From the NCBI GenBank assembly GCA_937973575.1, contig CALJKH010000202.1:1-19877 (forward strand): DNA of 19,877 nucleotides, given 5' to 3'. The translations under genes and the position numbers were made by a program. Of the stretch, positions 5,274 to 12,052 are shown in pieces (the stretch's first letter is position 1; every line of letters starts with the position of its first letter). This stretch comes from an uncultured Solirubrobacterales bacterium (GTDB lineage: Bacteria; Actinomycetota; Thermoleophilia; Solirubrobacterales; Solirubrobacteraceae). Under the pieces are notes generated by a model. The model was given only the letters and a program-made list of their open reading frames with translations. It was not told where the DNA came from and did not search any database.

Positions 5274-7427
5274 GTGACTGAGGAGAGAGTCACCTTCTGC
5301 AGGATCTGCGAATCGCTTTGCGGCATGGTCGCGACGGTTGAGGACGGCCAAGTCACGAAGCTGCGCCCTGACAAGGACCATCCGCTGAGCAAGGGTTACG
5401 CCTGCCCCAAGGGCATCGCAATGACCGAATTGCAGAACGACCCGGACAGAGTCCTCCACCCAATGCGGCGTCGTGAGGACGGCGAGTTTGAGCGTGTTAC
5501 TTGGAAGGAAGCTCTTGACGGGATCAACTCACGCCTCAAGGGTGTGATTGACGCCAACGGCCGCGAGTCAGTTGCTTGGTACATGGGCAACCCTGGCGCC
5601 TTCTCTTACTCGCACACTCTCTGGGTTAAGGGCTTCCTTGACGCTCTCGGCTCGCCGCACTACTACTCGGCCGGCTCGCAGGATGTCAACAACCGCTTCG
5701 CAGCCAGCGCACTCCTCTATGGCTCGCCACTGGTCGTGCCGATCCCCGACCTCCGCAGGACCGACCACCTGCTGATCGTTGGCGCCAACCCGATCGTCAG
5801 CCACGGCAGCGTGATGACAGCGCACCGTGTGCGTGACCAGCTGATGGACATCACCAAGCGCGGAGGCAAGGTCGTCGTGGTCGACCCGCGCAAGACGGAA
5901 ACAGCGCGCCTGTTTGATCACGTCGCGATCAAGCCAGACGGTGACGCTTGGATGCTCCTGTCAATGCTGAATGTGATCTTCAGTGAAGGCCTCGCTGATC
6001 AAGCAGCTATCGAGACTCAGTCAAAGGGACTTGACCTGATCAAGGCAGCAGCCGCTGACTTCCCACCTGAGGCCACAGTCGACAGGACTGGCATTGCCCC
6101 CGACACGCTGCGCCAGATGGCCCGTGACCTCACCACCGCGAACAGCGCTGCTGTCTATGGGCGCACGGGTTCGTGCCTCGGACGCAGGGGAACGCTTGTC
6201 TCCTTCCTGCTTGATGTGCTCAACGTCGTCACTGGCAACCTCGACAGGCCCGGCGGCGCGGTATTTGGAAGGCCGCCGCTGGCGCTTGACGAAGTGGCTG
6301 AGCGATTCGGCCTTGCCTCTTACGCCTCGCGCCGGTCTCGGATTGGCGGCTTCCCGGATGTTCTTGGCAACTTGCCAGCCACCCTGATCCCTGAGGAGAT
6401 TGAAACTCCGGGTGACAGGCAGATCCGCGCCCTGTTCGTCAGCGCAGGCAACCCAGTGCTCTCTGTCCCCGACGGAGACTCAATGGAGCGTGCACTGGGC
6501 AAGCTCGACCTGATGGTCTCACTTGACTTCTATGTGAACGAAACGAACGCCCACGCTGACTACGTCCTGCCCGCCACGACATTCCTTGAGCGCGACGATC
6601 TGCCGATTGCCTTCCTCGGCTTCCACACAACTCCGTTCGTCAACTACACGGACAAGGTTGTCGAGCCGCGCGGGGAAGCTCGCGAGGAATGGGAGATCAT
6701 CGAGGACATCGCCAAGCCACTGGGCCTTACCCCGTCCAGCGTGCCGCCAGTGCGTTGGCTTGGCAAGTTGGGGATCCGCTTCAGCCCACAGTTCCTTGTT
6801 GACGCACTAGTCCGCGTCGGTCCCGATGGCGATTGGTTCGGGCTCCGCCGCAAGGGGCTCAACCTGAAGAAGATTGCTGCCAACCCGCACGGCATCGTCC
6901 TCGCCGAGCATGTAGCTACTGGCGAGCTGAAGACAAAGGTCCGCCACAAGGACAAGAAGGTTGACCTTGGCCCGCCCGAGATAGCCGCTGAGCTTGCTCG
7001 CCTGAGGGAGGCTGGAGTTGAAACTGATGCTGACCACCCGCTGCAGCTAATCGGCATGCGCGAGCTTCGATCCCACAACTCGTGGATGCATAACTCGCCA
7101 CTCCTCACGCGGGGAGGTCGCACGCAGCCCCTTCACATGCACCCAAGTGACGCTGCCAAGCAAGGCGTTGCCGAAGGGCAGAGAGTGCGTGTTGCTTCCA
7201 AGTCAGGCGAGGTTGAGGTCGCAGTGGCACTCAACGAGGACCTAACTGAGGGCGTTGTCGCACTTGCCCACGGCTGGGGGCACCGTGGCGGCTGGAAGCT
7301 CGCCAACGAAGTAATTCCTGACGGAGTGAACGTAAATGTCCTTGCGCCCTCTGGCGTCCAGGACATTGAGCCGCTGGCGGGAATGGCATTCCTGAACGGC
7401 ATCGCAGTCAGCGTTCAGCCAGCGTAG
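5274..7427 (+). CDS. Molybdopterin (bis-MGD) oxidoreductase with N-terminal [4Fe-4S] site
   Basis: A 717-residue member of the DMSO-reductase superfamily. The N-terminal cluster motif is C-x2-C-x3-C-x27-C (C9, C12, C16, C44), followed by the molybdopterin-binding body (about 50-580) and the C-terminal dinucleotide-binding domain (about 605-715, with NSWMHNSPLL and HGWGHRGG). At the usual metal-ligand position, where formate dehydrogenases and NapA have Cys or Sec, the sequence reads SAGSQDVNNR (132-141). The ligand is thus likely Ser or Asp, and it is unlikely to be a formate dehydrogenase or a periplasmic nitrate reductase. No Tat signal is present, so it is probably cytoplasmic. No electron-transfer subunit is adjacent. 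The GTG at 5274 is chosen because homology begins just after it and a -10 box lies 7 nt before. Substrate unknown. Confidence 0.85.
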   Translation: MTEERVTFCRICESLCGMVATVEDGQVTKLRPDKDHPLSKGYACPKGIAMTELQNDPDRVLHPMRRREDGEFERVTWKEALDGINSRLKGVIDANGRESVAWYMGNPGAFSYSHTLWVKGFLDALGSPHYYSAGSQDVNNRFAASALLYGSPLVVPIPDLRRTDHLLIVGANPIVSHGSVMTAHRVRDQLMDITKRGGKVVVVDPRKTETARLFDHVAIKPDGDAWMLLSMLNVIFSEGLADQAAIETQSKGLDLIKAAAADFPPEATVDRTGIAPDTLRQMARDLTTANSAAVYGRTGSCLGRRGTLVSFLLDVLNVVTGNLDRPGGAVFGRPPLALDEVAERFGLASYASRRSRIGGFPDVLGNLPATLIPEEIETPGDRQIRALFVSAGNPVLSVPDGDSMERALGKLDLMVSLDFYVNETNAHADYVLPATTFLERDDLPIAFLGFHTTPFVNYTDKVVEPRGEAREEWEIIEDIAKPLGLTPSSVPPVRWLGKLGIRFSPQFLVDALVRVGPDGDWFGLRRKGLNLKKIAANPHGIVLAEHVATGELKTKVRHKDKKVDLGPPEIAAELARLREAGVETDADHPLQLIGMRELRSHNSWMHNSPLLTRGGRTQPLHMHPSDAAKQGVAEGQRVRVASKSGEVEVAVALNEDLTEGVVALAHGWGHRGGWKLANEVIPDGVNVNVLAPSGVQDIEPLAGMAFLNGIAVSVQPA

Positions 7428-7428
7428 A

Positions 7429-7434
7429 TAACCT
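7429..7434 (+). promoter_or_regulatory. -10 box of a possible leaderless promoter (ccdA-like gene)
   Basis: TAACCT lies 6 nt before the GTG at 7441. It starts two bases after the oxidoreductase stop codon. No ribosome site precedes the GTG. The possible -35 (CAGTCA at 7405) is poor. Confidence 0.35.
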
Positions 7435-7440
7435 CACGTC

Positions 7441-8184
7441 GTGCTCGCAACGACGACAACAGTCGGTTTCCCGATTGCATTCCTTGCTGGACTTGTCAGC
7501 TTCCTGTCGCCGTGTGTGTTGCCGCTAGTCCCCGGCTACCTCAGCGCAATCGCTGGAGTGACACCAGCAGACATGGAACACGCTGAGACGAAGCGGGTCC
7601 TGATACCGGCACTGATCTTCGTCGGCTCCTTCTCAGTGATCTTCATCCTGCTCGGCCTCACTGCCACTGGCATCGGCTCCTGGCTCGTTTCGCACCAGCG
7701 GACTCTTGAGAAGATCTCCGGCGGGATGATCATCGCGCTCGGTGTCGTGTTCGCCCTCAGTCCCTTCATTCCGCAGATGGCTCGCGAATGGCACCCCGGA
7801 GGCCTGATTGAAAAGGCTGGCAAGGGCGGCCCGGTGGTTGCCGGCATGGCCTTCGCCATTGCTTGGACGCCATGCATTGGCCCGACGCTCAGCGCGATCC
7901 TCGCCACTGCAGCCCTTTCCAACTCAGCGGCGCGCGGTGCGGGTCTTCTTGCCGCTTACTCGCTTGGCCTTGGGGTGCCGTTCATTCTCACCGCACTTGC
8001 CTTCGGGAAGATGACATCGGTGTTCGCGGTGGTCAAGCGTCATTACGGAGTGGTTGTCGTTGGTGGTGGGCTTGTGCTGATCACCCTTGGTGTTCTTATC
8101 TGGACTGGGGAGTTCTTCCAGCTCAACGCTCAAGCTCAGAATTGGCTCCAAGACCTTGGTCTCACCGACCCGGGCAGCATCTAA
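7441..8184 (+). CDS. ccdA: CcdA/DsbD-type thiol-disulfide transmembrane protein
   Basis: A 247-residue protein with six predicted membrane helices. The two redox cysteines of the CcdA/DsbD transmembrane domain are in place: SFLSPCVLPLVPGYLS (C25) in helix 1 and AWTPCIGPTLSA (C145) in helix 4, each flanked by prolines as in the family. Such proteins carry electrons from cytoplasmic thioredoxin across the membrane, mostly for cytochrome c maturation or reduction of extracytoplasmic thiols. No ResA, ResB or CcsA partner is in the window, so the symbol rests on family alone. It starts 13 bp after the molybdopterin oxidoreductase, which suggests a joint redox role, although each gene seems to have its own -10 box. 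The GTG start is supported by spacing to that box and by helix 1 beginning within ten residues. Confidence 0.82.
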   Translation: MLATTTTVGFPIAFLAGLVSFLSPCVLPLVPGYLSAIAGVTPADMEHAETKRVLIPALIFVGSFSVIFILLGLTATGIGSWLVSHQRTLEKISGGMIIALGVVFALSPFIPQMAREWHPGGLIEKAGKGGPVVAGMAFAIAWTPCIGPTLSAILATAALSNSAARGAGLLAAYSLGLGVPFILTALAFGKMTSVFAVVKRHYGVVVVGGGLVLITLGVLIWTGEFFQLNAQAQNWLQDLGLTDPGSI

Positions 8185-8258
8185 TTCGCGCCAGATAGCA
8201 GATCTGAAATGGCTGTTTTGCAGGGAGTTTCGAACTTAGTTTGCGGCGGGCTTTAACT

Positions 8259-8331
8259 CCTAGTGCGCAACTAGGGTATTAGCTCCGTACTTCTGGTACT
8301 TTGCAAATAGGACAGCCCATAAGGGCAGTCC
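8259..8331 (+). promoter_or_regulatory. Two hairpins in the leader of the ZIP transporter gene
   Basis: CCTAGT (8259-8264) pairs perfectly with ACTAGG (8270-8275). Downstream, GGAC-A-GCCC (8310-8318) pairs with GGGC-A-GTCC (8323-8331) around an ATAA loop, with one A-A mismatch. They sit between the CcdA stop and the ZIP start, 30-100 nt before the ATG. They could be a 5' leader structure or an operator; no known metal riboswitch was recognised. Confidence 0.35.
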
Positions 8332-8361
8332 CCGCCCCAGCAGGAAGACAGCCAAAACACC

Positions 8362-9231
8362 ATGACATTCGGCCAAACTGCAGCACTCGGCGCAATCGCC
8401 GGGCTCACGATCTTCATCGGTCTGCCGCTCAGCCGTGTCCGCGGCCTGAGCACCAAGGTGCGCCTCGCACTCGCAATGTTCTCGGTAGGCGTGCTCGCCT
8501 TCCTCTTTGTTGATGTCATGTCCCAAGGGTTCACGTTCGTTGAGGATTCGCTTAACGCTTTCAAGCACCACACTGGCTCGTTTGGCCAGGTTGCCCTCTA
8601 CGCAGCTCTTCTCTCCGTCGGCTTCCTGCTTGGTAGCGCTGGCCTTGGCTGGCTCGACTCGAAGATGAAGGTCGCATCCAAGCCAAAGGTGGTTACTCCA
8701 ATCGCCGGAGGCGATGCAGCAGCAACCATCTCCTGTGCCGAGACTCGCCACTTCGTTGATGAGGCAGAGATCGCCAAGCGCAAGGTCCTCCGCACTGGCC
8801 TTCTGATCGCTCTCGCAATCGGCATTCACAACCTTGGTGAGGGCCTCGCTATTGGCGTTTCAGCCCGCGCAGGGGAGATGTCACTCGCCACAGTCCTCGT
8901 TGTTGGCTTCGCTCTCCACAACGCGACCGAAGGCTTCGGAATCGTGGGCCCATTGGGCTCCGTTCGCCCAACATGGCGTTGGCTCGGAATGGCTGGTCTT
9001 ATTGCCGGCGGGCCAACCTTCATTGGCGCGATGATCGGTTGGAGCATCCAGATTGATGCTCTGCAGGTCGCTTGCTACGCACTTGCTGGCGGCGCGATCT
9101 TCTATGTGATCGGTGAGATCTGGAACGCGATGCGTCGCCTAGGTCACCGTGAGCTCGGGTTGCTGATGATCGGCGTTGGCTTCATCGTCGGTGTTCTCAC
9201 CGACCTTGTTGTTGCTTACGGCGGGGGCTGA
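8362..9231 (+). CDS. ZIP-family divalent metal transporter
   Basis: A 289-residue membrane protein with about eight helices. The two ZIP metal-site helices are clear: IGIHNLGEGLAIG (H156, N157, E160) and FALHNATEGFGI (H186, N187, E190), which together build the binuclear metal site in the transport path. The loop between helices 3 and 4 (about 100-140) holds a single Cys and a His but no His-rich repeat. ZIP proteins import Zn2+, Fe2+ or Mn2+ into the cytoplasm; the metal cannot be told from sequence, and cation export by some ZIP-like proteins is not excluded. The ATG at 8362 is preceded by AGGAAG at a rather long distance (about 13 nt). A 177-bp leader with two hairpins separates it from the CcdA gene, so it is probably a separate transcription unit. 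Confidence 0.85.
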   Translation: MTFGQTAALGAIAGLTIFIGLPLSRVRGLSTKVRLALAMFSVGVLAFLFVDVMSQGFTFVEDSLNAFKHHTGSFGQVALYAALLSVGFLLGSAGLGWLDSKMKVASKPKVVTPIAGGDAAATISCAETRHFVDEAEIAKRKVLRTGLLIALAIGIHNLGEGLAIGVSARAGEMSLATVLVVGFALHNATEGFGIVGPLGSVRPTWRWLGMAGLIAGGPTFIGAMIGWSIQIDALQVACYALAGGAIFYVIGEIWNAMRRLGHRELGLLMIGVGFIVGVLTDLVVAYGGG

Positions 9232-9238
9232 GCGAAGC

Positions 9239-9264
9239 GAAGCCGAAGCCGGACCTTCGGCTTC
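9239..9264. terminator. Strong hairpin between convergent genes
   Basis: GAAGCCGAAG (9239-9248) and CTTCGGCTTC (9255-9264) form a perfect 10-bp stem with a 6-nt loop, eight bp after the ZIP stop codon and 25 bp from the end of the convergent SDR gene. No U-run follows on either strand, so termination may be U-independent or the hairpin may protect both 3' ends. Confidence 0.55.
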
Positions 9265-9289
9265 AATCGGCGCCTGAGCGCCAGCTGAT

Positions 9290-10132
9290 TCAGGAAGTCG
9301 GGCCTTCGACCCCGGCGATCGCCTCAGCAGCCCGCGTACCAATCGTCTTCTCCGTCAGCTGCTGACTGAAGCCTCGAGTCCTAAGGATCGCCCGCACCCA
9401 ATGTGGGTAAGCGACAACTCGGCCGCGCTCCTCAATCCCGTCCACGATCTCCTTCACAGCTGGTGCCAGCGGGTAGATCTTCTGCATTGGGCCAGGGAAC
9501 TTGGACCTCATCGCATCGCCAATGGGGCGGTCGAAGGCGTTGCTGACCATGTCTGTGTCTAGGAACGAGAAGTAGCCACAACCAACCGACACGCCGCTAC
9601 CGGCGAGTTCGATGCGGGCGACATTGGCAAGCGCCTCACAGCCGGCCTTCGATGCGGCGTAGGCGGACATGCTTGGAGCATGGGCAGCTGCGGCAAGGGA
9701 CGCAAGGGGAAGTAGATGGCCACGGCGAGCCTTCACATAGGGAATCGTCGCCTGGAGCGTGTTGAACACTCCGATCAAGTTGATCGCGATTACATCTTCG
9801 AAGGCTTGAGGGTCATGGTTCTCAATTGACTGCGCTGTCTCGATGCCAGCGTTGGCGACGACCACATCAATGCCGCCGAGCTTCGCGACCGTCCCGTCAA
9901 CTGCCGCTGCAAGTGCGGCTCTGTCGCGCACATCTGCCTCAGCAACGAAGGTCTCAACCCCGTGTGACTTTTCAATTTCAGCAGCTACTTCCTGCATGGT
10001 TGCCAGTTCAATTCCCACAAGTGCTGGGCGTGCGCCGCGGCGGGCTACTTCCCGCGCAACTCCAGCGCCGATTCCGCGCGCTGCGCCTGTGATTAGAACT
10101 GTCCGGCCTCTTAAGTCAATTCGTTCGCTCAT
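9290..10132 (-). CDS. Short-chain dehydrogenase/reductase (classical SDR)
   Basis: A 280-residue Rossmann-fold oxidoreductase. It has the cofactor motif TGAARGIG (15-22), DVRD (67-70), NAG (94-96), the catalytic Ser (S145 in LASLA) and the YAASK motif (Y158, K162). The GIEL stretch after beta-2 lacks a clear basic residue for NADP, so NAD(H) is possible. I chose the ATG at 10132 over a TTG at 10153; the TAGTGT box lies 8 nt before it and no ribosome site is visible. The C-terminal ~60 residues (KIYPLAPAVKEIV onward) resemble actinobacterial SDRs that act on lipids or steroids, but the substrate is unknown. It follows the MobA-like gene by 46 bp on the same strand; this gap contains CCTAG-N4-CTAGG (10158-10171). 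Confidence 0.85.
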   Translation of the reverse strand: MSERIDLRGRTVLITGAARGIGAGVAREVARRGARPALVGIELATMQEVAAEIEKSHGVETFVAEADVRDRAALAAAVDGTVAKLGGIDVVVANAGIETAQSIENHDPQAFEDVIAINLIGVFNTLQATIPYVKARRGHLLPLASLAAAAHAPSMSAYAASKAGCEALANVARIELAGSGVSVGCGYFSFLDTDMVSNAFDRPIGDAMRSKFPGPMQKIYPLAPAVKEIVDGIEERGRVVAYPHWVRAILRTRGFSQQLTEKTIGTRAAEAIAGVEGPTS

Positions 10133-10178
10133 GGGCGAGGACACTACAGGCAAGCTGCCTAGCTAACTAGGAGTTGCT

Positions 10179-11015
10179 CTAGAGGATCGAGACGGCGTCG
10201 CGTTCGACCAGTGGCAGCTCAGGGTCCCAGCCAACTGGTCGCCCGTTGACTACCCAGCCGGAGTCAGCTGGATTGGGGAGTGAGAGTGTCTGGGCGATCG
10301 AGCCTAGGTCCCAAGCTGTGGTCGCGCTTCGCCTGCCTTCAAGCAGGAGGCGGACGCGTGGCGCGCTGCGCTGGATCGCCTCCATGTCCTGCGCATCATC
10401 AACATCGTCAAGGCCAATTAGGTCTGGGTCAGACAGAGTTGTCTCAACATCGTCAAGCAGCAGGTCGCGGGGGAGGATCTCCATTCCGATCTCCTGCATT
10501 GCCCGCGTTGGAGAGCGCTCACCACCGCTGAAGATCGCCAGCGCTTGCCCTGTTAGGGAAACCGGCCAAACGCTCGGAAACGGGCCTGGAGGGCCGTCTG
10601 GGCGGCCGATCGTGATTACCCGGTCTTCTGCCTCAACTGTCATCAGGCGGCGCAGCACAGCTGGGTGAAGCAGAGGCATGTCACAGGGGATTACGACGAG
10701 TCTGTCGGCCCTGCCAACAAGTGATTCCAACGAAGCTGTGATCCCAGCGAGTGGCCCTTGGTCTGGGAATGGGTCATCAACAACCTCAACTCCAGTGGGG
10801 ACGCCCTCCGGGAGGTCTATGTCAGGGTCGGTTGAGTAGAGGGTGGGGCCGCCGCCAAGTACTCGCATGAGGATTCGCGTCGCCCGCGCACCAAGAGTTG
10901 ATTGCCCAATTGGGCGCAGGGCCTTTGCTGGCCCGTCGCCAAGGCGTTCACCCTGACCGCCAGCAATCACTACGCCGGCAATGACTGCCGCCCGCTCCTG
11001 CTCCTCCATCGTCAC
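10179..11015 (-). CDS. MobA-like molybdenum cofactor nucleotidyltransferase fused to a MoaD/ThiS-like beta-grasp domain
   Basis: A 278-residue protein in two parts. Residues 12-215 are a MobA-type nucleotidyltransferase: AGGQGERLG with K31 (GTP-binding loop), DQGPLAGI (85-92) and CDMPLL (111-116). MobA joins GMP to molybdopterin to make MGD, the cofactor required by the bis-MGD oxidoreductase at 5274-7427. Residues 218-278 look like a MoaD/ThiS beta-grasp domain: RVRLLLEG, a helix with IAQTLSLP, GWVVNGRPV, then LPLVERDAVSIL. In MoaD and ThiS a tail ending in GlyGly follows; here the protein stops at VSIL, so thiocarboxylate chemistry is not possible. The domain may serve as a structural or docking part. 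The GTG start overlaps the NUDIX stop (GTGA). An ATG two codons later is an equal choice. CoxC/MocA-type or sugar-nucleotide activity is a less likely alternative. Confidence 0.75.
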   Translation of the reverse strand: MTMEEQERAAVIAGVVIAGGQGERLGDGPAKALRPIGQSTLGARATRILMRVLGGGPTLYSTDPDIDLPEGVPTGVEVVDDPFPDQGPLAGITASLESLVGRADRLVVIPCDMPLLHPAVLRRLMTVEAEDRVITIGRPDGPPGPFPSVWPVSLTGQALAIFSGGERSPTRAMQEIGMEILPRDLLLDDVETTLSDPDLIGLDDVDDAQDMEAIQRSAPRVRLLLEGRRSATTAWDLGSIAQTLSLPNPADSGWVVNGRPVGWDPELPLVERDAVSIL

Positions 11016-11647
11016 GCTTCGTCGTAACCCGGTTCGCCAGGTAGAAGCACGCGCGCGACTTCGCCTTCCATGCTGACCCGTGGCTCAACAGGCTCAACCT
11101 GGAGGGCTGCTGCATGCTCGGCTAGAGCCTTGGCAGATTCAAAGACGCTGATCTGCTCCAAGTGCTTGATCGTTGGGAACACCATCTCCAATGTGCCCTC
11201 GCGGTGTGCGGCGAGTGCAGCTTCTGGCGCGAGCCAAGTGTGGTCAATGCACTCTTCGCCGTCAACGACAGCCTCTGCCCCTTCAGGCAGGTGGGCAAGG
11301 AAAAACCATGTGTCGAAGCGGATGCTCACAACCTTTGGGGTAATCCACCGTGAGAACGGGATCAGGTCGGCGGGAGCGCCGAGGTTGATTGACGCCTCCT
11401 CCTCAACCTCGCGCACTGCGGCTGCGCGGAGGGCATCCTCGCCAGCGCCTTCGTCAGCGTCTACTGCGCCGCCGGGGAATACCCAAACTCCGCCCATGAA
11501 TCGGGCCCCGTGGCCGCGCTGGACGAGCAGTACCTCAAGTGATTCAGAACCGCCGCGCATGACGATGACTGTTGAAGCCGGCCTAGCGAAGGCGGGCTCA
11601 CCGAGGTTGATCTCGGTACCTGGCTCTGGTCCGCTGATTTCAGTCAC
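11012..11647 (-). CDS. NUDIX hydrolase, NUDT7/NUDT19-like spacing
   Basis: A 211-residue NUDIX protein. The box begins FPGGAVDADEG (57-67) and, after an insertion, continues AAAVREVEEEAS (75-86), with R79-E80 and E83-E84 as Mg2+ ligands. The extended gap between GG and RE is typical of NUDT7/NUDT19-type CoA or acyl-CoA diphosphatases rather than MutT. The C-terminal half (HTWLAPEAAL, MVFPTIKHLEQI) also fits that group. A coenzyme-A-type substrate is an inference from this spacing. The GTG at 11647 is chosen because TAACCT ends exactly 7 nt before it; the longer frame from 11689 would run across the divergent rubredoxin promoter. The stop overlaps the start of the MobA-like gene, so the two are translationally coupled. 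Confidence 0.8.
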   Translation of the reverse strand: MTEISGPEPGTEINLGEPAFARPASTVIVMRGGSESLEVLLVQRGHGARFMGGVWVFPGGAVDADEGAGEDALRAAAVREVEEEASINLGAPADLIPFSRWITPKVVSIRFDTWFFLAHLPEGAEAVVDGEECIDHTWLAPEAALAAHREGTLEMVFPTIKHLEQISVFESAKALAEHAAALQVEPVEPRVSMEGEVARVLLPGEPGYDEA

Positions 11648-11654
11648 GCAACGC

Positions 11655-11699
11655 AGGTTACCCGCGAGCCCATACGCCGCCGAACTCACCCCTTACGAT
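11655..11699. promoter_or_regulatory. Divergent -10 boxes for NUDIX (minus) and rubredoxin (plus)
   Basis: On the minus strand TAACCT (11660-11655) lies 7 nt before the NUDIX GTG (11647). On the plus strand TACGAT (11694-11699) lies 6 nt before the rubredoxin ATG (11706). Neither gene has a Shine-Dalgarno sequence. Both fit leaderless transcription from a 58-bp divergent region, without clear -35 boxes. Confidence 0.45.
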
Positions 11700-11705
11700 T
11701 CCCGC

Positions 11706-11885
11706 ATGAGCGAATCAACTGCACAACTTTGGATGTGTGAAGCCTGCGGGTTTATCTATGACCCAGCAGAGGGCGACCCGGACGGTGGAATCCCCGCCGG
11801 GACTGCCTTCGAGGACATTCCGGACACCTGGTACTGCCCGGTGTGCGGTGCCAAGAAGAGCGACTTCGTTCTCTACGAGGACTAG
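11706..11885 (+). CDS. Rubredoxin
   Basis: A 59-residue small iron protein of the usual rubredoxin length. The four iron-ligating cysteines are in two knuckles, CEACG (C11, C14) and CPVCG (C44, C47), with the family aromatic residues and YDPAEGDPDGGIPAGT between. DTWYCPVCGAKKSDF is the standard C-terminal signature. Rubredoxins carry one electron in the cytoplasm, for example to alkane hydroxylases, superoxide/peroxide reductases or other oxidoreductases; no obvious partner is adjacent. It is divergent from the NUDIX gene and is followed by a strong hairpin, so it is a single-gene unit. The ATG at 11706 is preceded at 6 nt by TACGAT, which suggests a leaderless message. Confidence 0.95.
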   Translation: MSESTAQLWMCEACGFIYDPAEGDPDGGIPAGTAFEDIPDTWYCPVCGAKKSDFVLYED

Positions 11886-11900
11886 GCATTTGAAGAGTCT

Positions 11901-11945
11901 GCGGGGGCTTTGGGAAATCTTTCCTTTAGCCCCCGCAACTTTCTT
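11901..11945 (+). terminator. Terminator after rubredoxin
   Basis: GCGGGGGCT (11901-11909) pairs perfectly with AGCCCCCGC (11928-11936); the inner GGAAA/TTTCC can extend the stem. The tail is AACTTTCTT, a broken T-run. It may also act on the convergent biotin operon, which ends at 12053. Confidence 0.75.
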
Positions 11946-12052
11946 CGCGGCTTGCGGTTTCAATGGTCGGGCCAGTCACCGATTTATCCAAGACCCCGGT
12001 TCCGGAGGCTGGCCCACCTTCTAGCTCCGCAAGTTAGGCGGCAGGGAGGAAG

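Noticed and set aside
5274..7427. Formate dehydrogenase with selenocysteine
   Set aside because: No in-frame TGA and no Cys at the ligand site; the region reads SAGSQDVNNR.
9290..10166. Open frames opposite the SDR, MobA-like and NUDIX genes (for example 9843-10166, 10246-10668, 11070-11885)
   Set aside because: They are Ser/Arg/Pro-rich shadows of well-supported genes on the other strand and show no family motifs; the only real gene in the long frame 11070-11885 is rubredoxin from 11706.
8259..10171. Shared CCTAG...CTAGG operator before the ZIP (8259-8275) and SDR (10158-10171) genes
   Set aside because: The spacers differ (7 versus 4 nt), which would place half sites on different helix faces; probably independent hairpins.
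12003..12029. Hairpin CGGAGGCT/AGCTCCG after bioA as operon terminator
   Set aside because: It has a bulge, a long loop and no T-run on the minus strand; too weak to list as a feature.
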